Notes: a model not told the origin generated them from the letters alone. 64,000 bases of DNA from Streptomyces sp. RFCAC02 (GCF_004193175.1 NZ_SAUH01000001.1:5613501-5677500); one strand, 5' to 3'. Numbered from the stretch's first letter, positions 19,601 to 26,991 are shown. Translations and numbers: made by a program.

Positions 19601-19874
19601 TCGCCGACCCCTTGGGGCACAGCCGCCCCCGGCTCACCGGCGACGCCGGATCGCCCTCCACCTGCACGATCCGCTCGTCCTTCACGTACACCTGCTGGCC
19701 GCAGCCCACCGCGCAGAACGGGCACACCGAGGCGACGACCCGGTCCGCCGTCTCCGTGCGCGCCCGCAGGCCGGCCGTACGGTGCGACATGACGGCGGAC
19801 CCGCGGCCCAGCGGGTCGGAGCCGGTGAGCTGCCGGTACACGGGCCAGTCCCGCATCCAGGTCCGCACGCCCAT
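16620..19874 (-). CDS. Formate dehydrogenase, molybdopterin catalytic (alpha) subunit, Cys variant
   Basis: This large oxidoreductase of 1084 residues oxidises formate with a molybdenum bis-MGD cofactor and one [4Fe-4S] cluster. The cluster ligands are in CPFCAVGC (about residue 51) and LCPKGSA. The active-site stretch NQARVCHSSTVAGLGTSFG (about residue 187) aligns with the FDH-N region where E. coli has selenocysteine; here it is cysteine, encoded by an ordinary codon. The C-terminal dinucleotide-binding domain ends with NDLVANYRRRAGIDERTG. The N-terminus MGVRTWMRDWPVYRQLTG shows no twin-arginine signal, so the enzyme probably faces the cytoplasm. ATG 19874 is chosen; the upstream open frame has no coding character. 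Confidence 0.93.
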   Translation of the reverse strand: MGVRTWMRDWPVYRQLTGSDPLGRGSAVMSHRTAGLRARTETADRVVASVCPFCAVGCGQQVYVKDERIVQVEGDPASPVSRGRLCPKGSATLQLVTGGARRHQVLYRRPHGTEWEPLDLETAMNMVADRVVATRRATWQWEHDGARVARTLGIASLGGAVLDNEENYLLKKLFTGLGILQVENQARVCHSSTVAGLGTSFGRGGATTFMQDLQNSDCIVIQGSNYAEAHPVGFQWVMEAKARGATVIHVDPRFTRTSALADLHVPIRAGSDIAFLGGLINHVLTEGKEFREYVVAYTNAATLVSEDFRDTEDLDGVFSGLDEERRHYDPASWAYEGADLRSPAGSQEAQPSAADRVEVEHRAGGSESHGSGGQSVPPRPERDETLEHPRCVFQVLKRHYARYTPEMVEKVCGIPADTFARVCDALTRNSGPERTSAFCYAVGWTQHTVGAQYIRAASVLQLLLGNIGRPGGGIQALRGHASIQGSSDIPTLYNLLPGYIPMPHAPGHPDLDTFIRAAGTRKGFWGEMRAYTVSLLKAYYGDAATAENDFCFDHLPRVTGSHSTYDTVLGQIDGTCKGYFLLGENPAVGSANARLQRLGMASLDWLVVRDFSLIESATWWRDGPEIRTGELRTEDIATEVFFFPAASHTEKSGSFTNTNRWLQWHHKAVEPEGDARSELWFAHHLQRRIRERLDGSDDPADRLFLDLAWDYPVEGPHDEPDAEAVLAEINGRAADGSPLSAYTQLRDDGSTSCGCWIYCGVRADGVNQAARRVPHTEQDWVASQWAWAWPANRRILYNRASAAPDGTPWSERKAYVWWDAGRGRWTGHDVADFPADLAPGHVPPDDARGAAALRGDDPFIMQGDGKGWLYAPAGLADGPLPTHYEPQDSPFANALHPDRPRSPVRQLYPREGNAYHPSGGERGHEVFPYVVTTYRLTEHFTAGGMTRWLPYLAELQPEMFCEVSPELAAERGLEHAGWATLVTARGAIEARVLVTTRMAPLRADGHTVHQIGLPYHWGGNGCTRGDAANELSAIALDPNVHIQEVKALSADIVPGRRPRGPMLNDLVANYRRRAGIDERTGTEV

Positions 19875-20085
19875 GCTGTGTCCCGTCTCTCGCCGTTGGT
19901 TGCCCGACCGCCGGTTCCCCGCCACGGCCGCCCGTACCGCCGCGGAGCGCGCGATCACCCGAACGCGCCGCCGCGCGACGGCCGTGTCACCCGACCGCAC
20001 CAGCCGCTCCGCCACGCCGCGAACCACCGCCGCCACACGGCGTCACCGCCCCGGGCCACCCCTCCGGCGCACTGTGCGACGGGCG

Positions 20086-20091
20086 TAGATT
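20086..20091 (+). promoter_or_regulatory. Candidate -10 element of a leaderless promoter for the aldo/keto reductase gene
   Basis: TAGATT ends 8 nt before the ATG at 20100. No Shine-Dalgarno sequence precedes that ATG. The spacing matches the TANNNT-to-start distance typical of leaderless actinobacterial mRNAs. Confidence 0.45.
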
Positions 20092-20099
20092 TGTCCCCC

Positions 20100-21104
20100 A
20101 TGGAACACCGTCACCTCGGCCGCAGCGGCCTGCTCATCAGCGAGATCGCCTACGGAAACTGGCTCACCCACGGGTCGCAGGTGGAGGAGGAGGCCGCCCT
20201 CGCGTGCGTGCGCGCCGCGCTCGACGAGGGCATCACGACCTTCGACACCGCAGACGTCTACGCCCAGACCCGCGCCGAGTCCGTCCTCGGCCGCGCGCTC
20301 AAGGGTGAGCGCCGCGAGGGCCTTGAGATCTTCACCAAGGTCTTCTGGCCCACCGGCCCCGGCCGCAACGACCGCGGCCTGTCCCGCAAGCACATCATGG
20401 AGTCCATCGACGCGTCCCTGCGCCGCCTCCAGACCGACTACGTGGACCTCTACCAGGCCCACCGCTTCGACCGGTTCACCCCGCTCGAGGAGACGATGTC
20501 CGCGTTCGCCGACATCGTCCACGCCGGCAAGGCCCACTACATCGGCGTCTCCGAGTGGAGCGCCGAGAACATCAGGGCCGCCCACGCCCTCGCCCGCGAG
20601 ATGCACGTACCGCTGGTCTCCAGCCAGCCGCAGTACTCCATGCTCTGGCGCGTCATCGAGCAGGACGTCGTGCCGACGAGCGAGGAGCTGGGCATCGGGC
20701 AGATCGTCTGGTCGCCCATCGCGCAGGGCGTGCTCACCGGCAAGTACCTGCCGGGCGAGCAGCCGCCCGCCGGGTCCCGCGCCACCGACGAGAAGGGCGG
20801 CGCCCGCACCATGGGCGACTTCCTCCGCGACGAGGTGCTGGAGGCCGTCCAGCGGCTGCGCCCCCTCGCCGACGAGGTCGGCCTCAGCCTCGCGCAGCTC
20901 GCCGTCGCCTGGGTCCTGCAGAACCCGAACGTCTCGGCCGCCATCGTCGGCGCCTCCCGGCCCGAGCAGGTCACCGAGAACGTGAAGGCCGCCGGCGTGA
21001 AGCTGGAGGCCGACCTGATGGCCCGCATCGACGAGGTGATCCTCCCGGTCGCGGTCACCGACCCGTACCGCGTGCACCAGAGCACGCCGCGCAAGCGTCC
21101 CTGA
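20100..21104 (+). CDS. Aldo/keto reductase (voltage-gated channel beta-subunit-like)
   Basis: This 334-residue NADPH-dependent reductase has a TIM-barrel fold. The family features follow in order: GRSGLLISEIAYGNWLTHG at the N-terminus, TFDTADVYAQTRAESVLGRA with the catalytic Asp and Tyr, LEIFTKVFW with Lys, and YQAHRFD with His. The cofactor end is ITSEN-like: NPNVSAAIVGASRPEQVTEN. It most resembles the AKR group of Kv-channel beta subunits. It is a single gene followed by a strong hairpin terminator. A leaderless promoter probably drives it. Confidence 0.92.
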   Translation: MEHRHLGRSGLLISEIAYGNWLTHGSQVEEEAALACVRAALDEGITTFDTADVYAQTRAESVLGRALKGERREGLEIFTKVFWPTGPGRNDRGLSRKHIMESIDASLRRLQTDYVDLYQAHRFDRFTPLEETMSAFADIVHAGKAHYIGVSEWSAENIRAAHALAREMHVPLVSSQPQYSMLWRVIEQDVVPTSEELGIGQIVWSPIAQGVLTGKYLPGEQPPAGSRATDEKGGARTMGDFLRDEVLEAVQRLRPLADEVGLSLAQLAVAWVLQNPNVSAAIVGASRPEQVTENVKAAGVKLEADLMARIDEVILPVAVTDPYRVHQSTPRKRP

Positions 21105-21122
21105 ACCGGGACGCCCCCCACG

Positions 21123-21164
21123 AGGGCGGCGGCCGGCGCGGAACTCCGCGTCGGCCGCCGCCCT
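21123..21164 (+). terminator. Hairpin terminator after the aldo/keto reductase gene
   Basis: A 19-bp stem (21123-21141 with 21146-21164, one G-U pair, loop AACT) is followed by TTT. It starts 19 nt after the aldo/keto reductase stop codon. Confidence 0.8.
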
Positions 21165-21218
21165 TTGGCGTATGCGCGACGGAGTGCCGCACCCGGGCCG
21201 CGCCCCGTCCGAAATGCC

Positions 21219-21243
21219 GGTTGCCCAGGCCACCGGCGGGTAT
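21219..21243 (+). promoter_or_regulatory. Possible sigma-B-type promoter upstream of the flavoprotein gene
   Basis: GGTT (21219-21222), a 15-nt spacer and GGGTAT (21238-21243) fit the Streptomyces sigma-B pattern GNNT-N14-16-GGGTAY. The -35 part is loosely defined, so chance matches are likely. It lies 129 nt before the GTG start. Confidence 0.35.
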
Positions 21244-21371
21244 CTTGTCCCAGTCTGTACCGGCCCGCCGTGGACCCGCACGCCGGCGCACCGGCGCACC
21301 GACTGCCCCCGCCAGCAGGGGAGTCGACCGTTCCTCCCCGCCGCGCCCGTCTTCCCGAGAGGACCGCAACC

Positions 21372-22748
21372 GTGACCGACACCACGCCCCCCGCCGTCAC
21401 CGCGCCCGCCCCGCCCGAGCCCGGCACGGCTTCCGGCGGCGGCTCCGACGCCCAGGTCATCGTCGTCGGCGCGGGGCCGGCCGGCTCGTCCGCCGCCTAC
21501 CACCTGGCCCGGCACGGCGTGGACGTCCTGCTGCTGGAGAAGTCGGAGTTCCCCCGCGACAAGGTGTGCGGCGACGGCCTGACGCCGCGCGCCGTGCGGC
21601 AGCTCATCAGGATGGGCATCGACACCGCCGGCGAGGGCTGGCACCGCAACAAGGGCGTCCGCTTCTTCTCCGACCGCGCGCACCTGGAGATCGACTGGCC
21701 GGAGAACACCAGTTACCCCGGCTACGGACTCACCCGCACCCGCCACGACTTCGACGACATCCTGGCCCGCCAGGCCGTCCGTGCCGGCGCCCGGCTGTGG
21801 ACCGGGGCGCGCGTCACCGACCCGGTGGTGGACCGGACCGGGCGCGTGTCCGGCGTCCACGTGCTCATCGGCCCGGACAAGCGGCAGGTCACCTGCACCG
21901 CGCCGGTCGTGATCGCGGCCGACGGCGTCTCCGCCCGTCTCGCGCTCGCCCTCGGTGTCGAACGCGACCCGGCCCGCCCCATGGCCACGGCCGTCCGCCG
22001 CTACTACCGCAGCCCCGCCAAACAGGCCGACCCGTACCTCGACATCTTCTCCGACCTGCGCACCCGCCCCGGCGCGCCCGCGCTGCCCGGCTACGGCTGG
22101 GTCTTCCCCATGGGCGACGGCCGGGTCAACGTCGGCCTCGGCCTGATCACCACCCCGAGCACCGAAGGCGGCGACCTGCGCCGCCTCCTCGGCACCTGGC
22201 TCACCGGCACCCCCGCCGCCTGGGGCCTGCGCGACGAGGCGAACGCGGAGGGACCGATCCGTGGCGCCGCCCTCCCGATGGGCCACAACCGCAGGCCCCA
22301 CTACACGCGCGGCCTCCTCCTCACCGGCGACTCGGGCGGCATGGTGAGCCCGTGGAACGGCGAGGGCATCCCGTACGCGATGGAGTCGGGGGAACTGGCC
22401 GCCGAGATCGTCAGCGACGCCTTCGCCCGCCGCGACCCGGCCTGGCGCGAACGCGTACTGCGTCAGTACCCGCGCGAGATCCAGCGCAGGGACGGCCGGT
22501 ACTACCGGCTCGGCACGGCGTGGGCGGCGATGCTGACCCGCCCGGCCGCCGCGTCGTTCGTCAGCCGCCAGGTCATGCGCTCGCCCGCCGCGATGCGGAC
22601 GCTGCTCCGGCTCCTCACCAACCTGACGGACGAGCGGGGCGGCGACATGGTGGACCGCCTGCTCGCGACGGCGATCCGCGTCGTCCCGGTGCGCCGCCCC
22701 CGCGGCCCGGTGCCCCCGGCGCCCCCGAAGGCCCGTTCTCCGCACTAG
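21372..22748 (+). CDS. Geranylgeranyl reductase family FAD-dependent oxidoreductase
   Basis: This 458-residue flavoprotein has an N-terminal FAD dinucleotide loop (VIVVGAGPAGSSAAYHLARH) and then LLEKSEFPRDKVCGDGLTPR, typical of the geranylgeranyl-reductase/digeranylgeranylglycerophospholipid-reductase family. The second FAD motif is LLLTGDSGGMVSPWNGEG. Relatives reduce isoprenoid side chains, for example of menaquinone, but no quinone or isoprenoid gene is adjacent, so the substrate remains open. The GTG start follows GAGAGGA by about 8 nt. The TAG stop lies inside the CTAG that flanks a palindromic repeat. Confidence 0.88.
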   Translation: MTDTTPPAVTAPAPPEPGTASGGGSDAQVIVVGAGPAGSSAAYHLARHGVDVLLLEKSEFPRDKVCGDGLTPRAVRQLIRMGIDTAGEGWHRNKGVRFFSDRAHLEIDWPENTSYPGYGLTRTRHDFDDILARQAVRAGARLWTGARVTDPVVDRTGRVSGVHVLIGPDKRQVTCTAPVVIAADGVSARLALALGVERDPARPMATAVRRYYRSPAKQADPYLDIFSDLRTRPGAPALPGYGWVFPMGDGRVNVGLGLITTPSTEGGDLRRLLGTWLTGTPAAWGLRDEANAEGPIRGAALPMGHNRRPHYTRGLLLTGDSGGMVSPWNGEGIPYAMESGELAAEIVSDAFARRDPAWRERVLRQYPREIQRRDGRYYRLGTAWAAMLTRPAAASFVSRQVMRSPAAMRTLLRLLTNLTDERGGDMVDRLLATAIRVVPVRRPRGPVPPAPPKARSPH

Positions 22749-22907
22749 GGTCTGTCCGGCGGGTCTTGGCGCGGCTCGCGGCGTCGGATGCGGTGCATCG
22801 CAAGGCGCCGGATCGCAGCTCATACCCGTTCGTATTCGCGCGATACGGCAACGCAGCGAGGTGCCGTGGCCAGCGTCGCGAGACAGGCAGGATCCGCCGG
22901 GCAGACC
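22749..22907. repeat. Long copy of a palindromic MITE-like element with CTAG flanks
   Basis: This 159-nt non-coding element has terminal inverted repeats that pair at about 17 of 20 positions (22749-22768 with 22888-22907; outer sequence GGTCTG...CAGACC). It is flanked on both sides by CTAG (22745-22748, 22908-22911), a target-duplication size used by IS5-group transposases. It encodes no protein. A smaller hairpin (GATGC-GGT-GCATC) lies inside. A deleted relative sits at 11980-12035. It directly precedes the ankyrin gene by 15 nt. Confidence 0.65.
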
Positions 22908-22922
22908 CTAGCCTTGACCGGC

Positions 22923-23365
22923 ATGAACCGGAGACGTGCCAAGAAGCTGTCGCACCGCCTGGTCGGCGCCGCGATGACCGGGGACACGGCGCTCGTCCGC
23001 CGCCTCCTGCGCGCCGGCGCCGACCCGGGGGCGGCCGATCCCGCAGGCACGACGCCCCTGTACGCGGCGTCGGTCCACGGGGCCGCCGACATCGCCGGCC
23101 TCCTCCTGCGCGCCGGCGCCGACCCGGACACCGAGAGCGGCCACGGCGACGAGGGCACGCCGCTGTGCGCGGCGGCGTCCTGGGGCCACACGGAGACCGT
23201 GCGCGTACTCCTCGCGGCCGGGGCCGACCCCGACCTCCGCGAGGACCACGGCACGGGCCTGTCCCCCTCGACTGGGCGGAGAAGGGCACCCACACGGAAA
23301 CACTCGCAGCCCTGCACTCCGCCGGCGCCCGCCCGACGGACGAACCCGGGACCTCGCACACCTGA
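22923..23365 (+). pseudogene. Ankyrin-repeat protein with a frameshift near its 3' end
   Basis: The product is a small protein with three to four ankyrin repeats (LVRRLLRAGADPGAADPAG, TPLYAASVHG, IAGLLLRAGADPDTESG, TPLCAAASWG, VRVLLAAGADP). The reading frame leaves the ankyrin pattern at the C5 tract 23263-23267. The last half-repeat, PLDWAEKGTHTETLAALHSA, continues in another frame and ends at TGA 23363-23365. Adding one C would restore a protein of about 147 residues. Without it the frame runs on to 23840 and overlaps a convergent gene. It could be a real mutation or a homopolymer sequencing error. The ATG at 22923 lies 15 nt from the palindromic element. Confidence 0.75.
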
Positions 23366-23446
23366 CGACGCGACCATCGGCCGGGGCACAGCGCCGACCC
23401 GCTTCGGAAAGGCGCGACGTGCCCGTCCCGGTGCATGCGGAAGTGT

Positions 23447-23477
23447 GCCCCGCCACGGGTGGCGTCCGTGGCGGGGC
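23447..23477. terminator. Bidirectional hairpin terminator
   Basis: A perfect 12-bp inverted repeat (23447-23458 with 23466-23477, 7-nt loop) lies between the ankyrin gene and the convergent small secreted-protein gene. Confidence 0.75.
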
Positions 23478-23492
23478 GGTGCCGTCCGCCGG

Positions 23493-23777
23493 TCAGTACC
23501 AGCGCTGGAGTTCGTAGTAGCTGACCAGGCTGCCCCCGTAGCACCGGACGATCCACCCCTTGTCCCTTTCGAGACGGATGGCGGCGGCCTCGCACTCCCA
23601 GCCCCAGAAGTACTCATCGATGGTGTGCCAGCTCGCGGCTGCTCGATAGTCGCCGGTCCACGAGTCGGTCGCGGGAGCGGCGCCTGCGGCGGCCTGCGCC
23701 GGAGCGGCGGCCAGGCCGGTGCCGATGACGATCGCGGCGGTTGCGCCGACGAGTGCGTGTCGGATGCGCATGTGCAC
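23493..23777 (-). CDS. Small secreted protein with two cysteines, function unknown
   Basis: This is a 94-residue precursor. Its signal peptide has an RIR-positive start, a hydrophobic core (VGATAAIVIGTGLAA) and a likely cleavage after AQA. The mature part of about 62 residues is rich in Trp and Tyr and has exactly two cysteines (WECEAAA and VRCYGG), which could form one disulfide. ATG 23771 (MRIRH) is an alternative start two codons downstream. No partner gene is evident; it is bordered by terminator hairpins and reads as a single transcription unit. Confidence 0.7.
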   Translation of the reverse strand: MHMRIRHALVGATAAIVIGTGLAAAPAQAAAGAAPATDSWTGDYRAAASWHTIDEYFWGWECEAAAIRLERDKGWIVRCYGGSLVSYYELQRWY

Positions 23778-23966
23778 GTCCTTTCCCCTGGTGGGCTGTG
23801 CCCGGTCCGAAGTCGGGTCAACAGTGGCTTCCGGAGCTGAACCGCGGAAGGGGAACCGGCTGTCCGGGACAGTCCCGGACAGCGTTACGGCCGTGGCCTG
23901 CGGTGTCCGGCCGGGGGCGGAGGCACCGCGCTCCGCCGGCCGCGACCGCCACGCCCGGGGAACGGG

Positions 23967-24824
23967 TCAGGACGAGTGGGCCAGGCGGGACAGGGAGAGG
24001 GTGCGGTGTGCCGCGGACACCACCGCCGCGTCCACGAAGCGGCCGTCCGGCAGTGCCAGCGCGCCCGCGTCCGTCTCCCTCGCCGCACGGACGATCTCCG
24101 CCGCCTCGGCCACTTCGGCGTCGGTCGGCAGGTACGCGTCCCTGATGACCGGCAGTTGGCGCGGGTGGATCGCCGCCCGGCCGAGGAACCCGAGCGCCCG
24201 GCCCTCCGCGCACGACCGGGCGAGACCCGCCGTGTCCCGCACGTCGGGGAAGACCGACTGCGGCGGCGGCGCCAGGCCCGCCGCCCGCGCCGCCACCACC
24301 GCCCGGCCGCGCGACCAGGCGAGACCCGCCGCGTCGCGCACCCCGAGGTCGGCCCGCAGGTCCGCCTCGCCCAGCGCGATGCCCGCGACCGCCGGGTGCG
24401 CCGTCGCCACGGCGTACGCCCGCTCCACGCCGAGCGCGCTCTCCAGCAGCGCGTACAGCGGCGGCACGGCACCGCCCGCGTCCGCCGCCCACGCCGCCAC
24501 CCGGCCGACCAGGGACGGGCACTCGACCTTCGGCAGCCGCAGCCCGGAAAGGCCCGGCAGCGGCGCCAGCCGCCGCACCTCCGCCTCGGCGAGCGGGCCG
24601 TCCAGGGCGTTCACCCGCACGTGGACCGGCACGGCGGGCCGCTCCGCCAGGAGGTCGGCCGCGGCGTCCAGCGCGTACGCCTTGCGGCCGGCGGTGACCG
24701 CGTCCTCCAGGTCCACGACCACCACGTCGGCGCCCGACCGCAGCGCCTTCGCGACGACCTCGGGACGGTCCCCGGGGACGTACAGCCACGTCAGGCGCAC
24801 CTCCTGCGCCGGCGCGCCCGTCAC
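23967..24824 (-). CDS. CoA ester lyase (CitE/HpcH aldolase family)
   Basis: This 285-residue TIM-barrel lyase of the CitE/HpcH type cleaves or forms acyl-CoA thioesters such as malyl-, citramalyl- or beta-methylmalyl-CoA. Visible features are LYVPGDRPEVVAKAL, the Mg/CoA region DVVVVDLEDAV, the arginine segment HVRVNALDG, LRLPKVECPS, and YALLESALGV with the catalytic Glu. It is the last gene of the eleven-gene minus-strand operon, and its GTG start overlaps the CoA transferase stop by 4 nt. The pair could activate and then split a hydroxy-acid released by the upstream enzymes; the acid is unknown. Confidence 0.9.
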   Translation of the reverse strand: MTGAPAQEVRLTWLYVPGDRPEVVAKALRSGADVVVVDLEDAVTAGRKAYALDAAADLLAERPAVPVHVRVNALDGPLAEAEVRRLAPLPGLSGLRLPKVECPSLVGRVAAWAADAGGAVPPLYALLESALGVERAYAVATAHPAVAGIALGEADLRADLGVRDAAGLAWSRGRAVVAARAAGLAPPPQSVFPDVRDTAGLARSCAEGRALGFLGRAAIHPRQLPVIRDAYLPTDAEVAEAAEIVRAARETDAGALALPDGRFVDAAVVSAAHRTLSLSRLAHSS

Positions 24825-26014
24825 AGCGCCCCCTGGTCCCGCAGCGCGCCGATCTCCTCGCCGCTCAGCCCGAGACCGGTGAGCACCTCGTCGGTGTCGG
24901 CGCCGTGCGGCCGGCCCGCCCAGCGCACCGCGCCCGGCGTGCCGGAGAGGCGGAAGAGGACGTTCTGCATGGTGAGGGTCCCCAGCTCCTCGTCCTCCAC
25001 CCGCGTGAACGAGCCGAGCGCGCGGTACTGCTCGTCGGCCATCGCGTCGCGGATGTCGTACACCGGCGCGATGGCCGCCTCCGCCTTCTCGAACGCCGAC
25101 AGCACCTCGGCCCGCGTCCGCTCCCCGATCCAGGCGGCGACGGCGGCGTCCAGCTCGTCCGCGTGCCGGGCGCGGCCCGCGCCGGTCGCGAACCACTCCT
25201 GCGTGACGACGTCGGGGCGGCCCACCAGGCGCATCACGCGCTCCGCCACGGACTGCGCCGACGTGGAGACCGCGACCCACGTGCCGTCGGCCGTGCGGTA
25301 GGTGTTGCGGGGCGCGTTGTTGGCGGACCGGTTGCCGGTGCGCTGCTGGAGGTAGCCGAGCTGGTCGTACCACAGGGCCTGCGGGCCGAGGACCGTCAGC
25401 ATCGGCTCGATGATGGCGAGGTCCACGACCTGGCCCGCGCCGGTGCGGTCCCGCCCGGCGAGGGCCGTGAGCACGGCGTACGCGGTGGACAGCGCGGCGA
25501 TGGAGTCGGCCAGGCCGAACGGCGGCAGGGTCGGCGGCCCGTCCGGCTCGCCGGTGACCGCGGCGAACCCGCTCATCGCCTCGGCGAGGGTGCCGAACCC
25601 CGGCCGCCGCGCCGACGGGCCGAACTGCCCGAAGCCGGTCACCCTGGCCAGCACCAGGCGCGGGTTGACCGCCGACAGCTCGTCCCAGCCGAGCCGCCAC
25701 CGCTCCAGCGTGCCGGGGCGGAAGTTCTCGACGACGACGTCCGACTCCGCGACGAGCCGCAGCAGGACGTCCCGCCCGCCGTCCGTCGACAGGTCGAGGG
25801 TGATGGTGCGCTTGTTGCGGCCGAGCAGCTTCCACCACAGGCCGACGCCGTCCTTGCTCGGCCCGTGGCCGCGCGACGGGTCGGGGCGGCGCGGATGCTC
25901 CACCTTGATCACCTCGGCGCCGAAGTCGCCGAGCAGGGTCGCGGCCAGCGGCCCCGCGAACAGCGTCGCGAGGTCGAGGACGCGCAGACCGTCCAGGGCT
26001 CCCGGGTGCGTCAT
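24821..26014 (-). CDS. CaiB/BaiF family (class III) CoA transferase
   Basis: This 397-residue enzyme moves CoA between carboxylic acids through an aspartyl-CoA intermediate. It begins with the family pattern LDGLRVLDLATLFAGPLAAT and VIKVEHPRR. It has the nucleotide-like loop GHGPSKDGVGLWWKLLGRNK and RTGNRSANNAPRNTYRTADG downstream of the catalytic Asp region VVDLAIIEPML. It overlaps the ribokinase gene upstream and the lyase gene downstream by 4 nt each. Succinyl-CoA:malate or citramalate CoA transferases paired with lyases are the closest pathway precedent, but this substrate is inferred only from the pairing. Confidence 0.92.
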   Translation of the reverse strand: MTHPGALDGLRVLDLATLFAGPLAATLLGDFGAEVIKVEHPRRPDPSRGHGPSKDGVGLWWKLLGRNKRTITLDLSTDGGRDVLLRLVAESDVVVENFRPGTLERWRLGWDELSAVNPRLVLARVTGFGQFGPSARRPGFGTLAEAMSGFAAVTGEPDGPPTLPPFGLADSIAALSTAYAVLTALAGRDRTGAGQVVDLAIIEPMLTVLGPQALWYDQLGYLQQRTGNRSANNAPRNTYRTADGTWVAVSTSAQSVAERVMRLVGRPDVVTQEWFATGAGRARHADELDAAVAAWIGERTRAEVLSAFEKAEAAIAPVYDIRDAMADEQYRALGSFTRVEDEELGTLTMQNVLFRLSGTPGAVRWAGRPHGADTDEVLTGLGLSGEEIGALRDQGAL

Positions 26015-26991
26015 CGCGGTACCTCCCCGGTCTGCCGCGCGTCCTGTTCCCGGTGCGCGCGGAACCGTTCGTCGATCTCGGCGCGCCCCGGCATGGAGCA
26101 CGAGGCGCCGGGCCGCGCCACCGACAGCGCGGCGGAGGCGGCGGCCCAGGCCATGGCCTCCGGCATCGGCCGCCCCTCGCAGCGCGCCACCGCCAGCGCG
26201 CCGGTGAACGTGTCGCCGGCCGCCGTCGAGTCCACCGCGTGCGCCGGTACGGCCGGTACGGCGACGGGCTCGGCGCCGCGCGCCGCCCACAGGCTGCCGT
26301 GCGCGCCGAGCGTCACGACGACCTCGGGGACCCGTTCCAGCAGCGCGACGGCGGCGGCGTGCGGGTCGGCGCGGCCGGTCAGCGTCTCGGCCTCGTGCTC
26401 GTTCGGCACCACCAGGTCGACGGCGGCGAGGAGTTCGTCGGGCAGCGGCCGGGCGGGCGCGGGCGTGAGCACGGTCAGCACACCGTGCGCGCGGGCGGCG
26501 CGCGCGGCGGCGAGCACGCCGTCCAGGGGCAGTTCGAGCTGGAGCAGCAGCGCGTCGGCCGCGGCCAGCACCGGTTCGTCGCCCGGTGCCAGGCCGGTGA
26601 CCGAGGCGTTGGCGCCCGGGACGACGACGATCGCGTTGCCGCCGTCGTCGTCCACGACGATGTGCGCCGTCCCGCTCGGCCCCGGCACCGTCCGCAGCGG
26701 CCCGGTCGCCACACCGGCGCCGGCCAGCGCCTCGCGCAGCCGCGCGCCGAACGCGTCGTCGCCGACGGCACCGATCATCGTGACCCGGCCGCCGGCGCGG
26801 GCCGCCGCGACCGCCTGGTTCACGCCCTTGCCGCCGGGCACCGTACGGAACTCCCGGCCCGCCACGGTCTCCCCGCGCCGGGGGGCGGTGGGGACGTAGG
26901 CGACCAGGTCCATGTTGGCCGACCCGAAGACGACCACGGACGGCGCGGACGACGGCGGTGGTGGCGGCCCGCCGGTCGTGGGGGGTGTCAT
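26011..26991 (-). CDS. rbsK: Ribokinase (PfkB family carbohydrate kinase)
   Basis: This 326-residue sugar kinase has the ribokinase features GSANMDLVAYVPTAPRRGET, the first PfkB signature GGKGVNQAVAAARAGG, the substrate loop and the second signature DSTAAGDTFTGALAVA with the catalytic Asp in the GAGD-like motif. It should phosphorylate D-ribose, or a closely related pentose, at O5. The gene is coupled to the ADP-ribosylglycohydrolase gene upstream (ATGA overlap). In this operon it would act on a pentose freed by those hydrolases, which is the strongest clue to the pathway's substrate. Confidence 0.9.
   Translation of the reverse strand: MTPPTTGGPPPPPSSAPSVVVFGSANMDLVAYVPTAPRRGETVAGREFRTVPGGKGVNQAVAAARAGGRVTMIGAVGDDAFGARLREALAGAGVATGPLRTVPGPSGTAHIVVDDDGGNAIVVVPGANASVTGLAPGDEPVLAAADALLLQLELPLDGVLAAARAARAHGVLTVLTPAPARPLPDELLAAVDLVVPNEHEAETLTGRADPHAAAVALLERVPEVVVTLGAHGSLWAARGAEPVAVPAVPAHAVDSTAAGDTFTGALAVARCEGRPMPEAMAWAAASAALSVARPGASCSMPGRAEIDERFRAHREQDARQTGEVPR

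Noticed and set aside
21372..22748. Menaquinone or carotenoid biosynthetic cluster around the geranylgeranyl-reductase-like gene
   Set aside because: No isoprenoid or quinone gene is adjacent; the flavoprotein is isolated.
20555..23365. 936-residue open frame overlapping the aldo/keto reductase and flavoprotein genes
   Set aside because: It is a shadow frame except for its last residues, which are the displaced end of the ankyrin gene.
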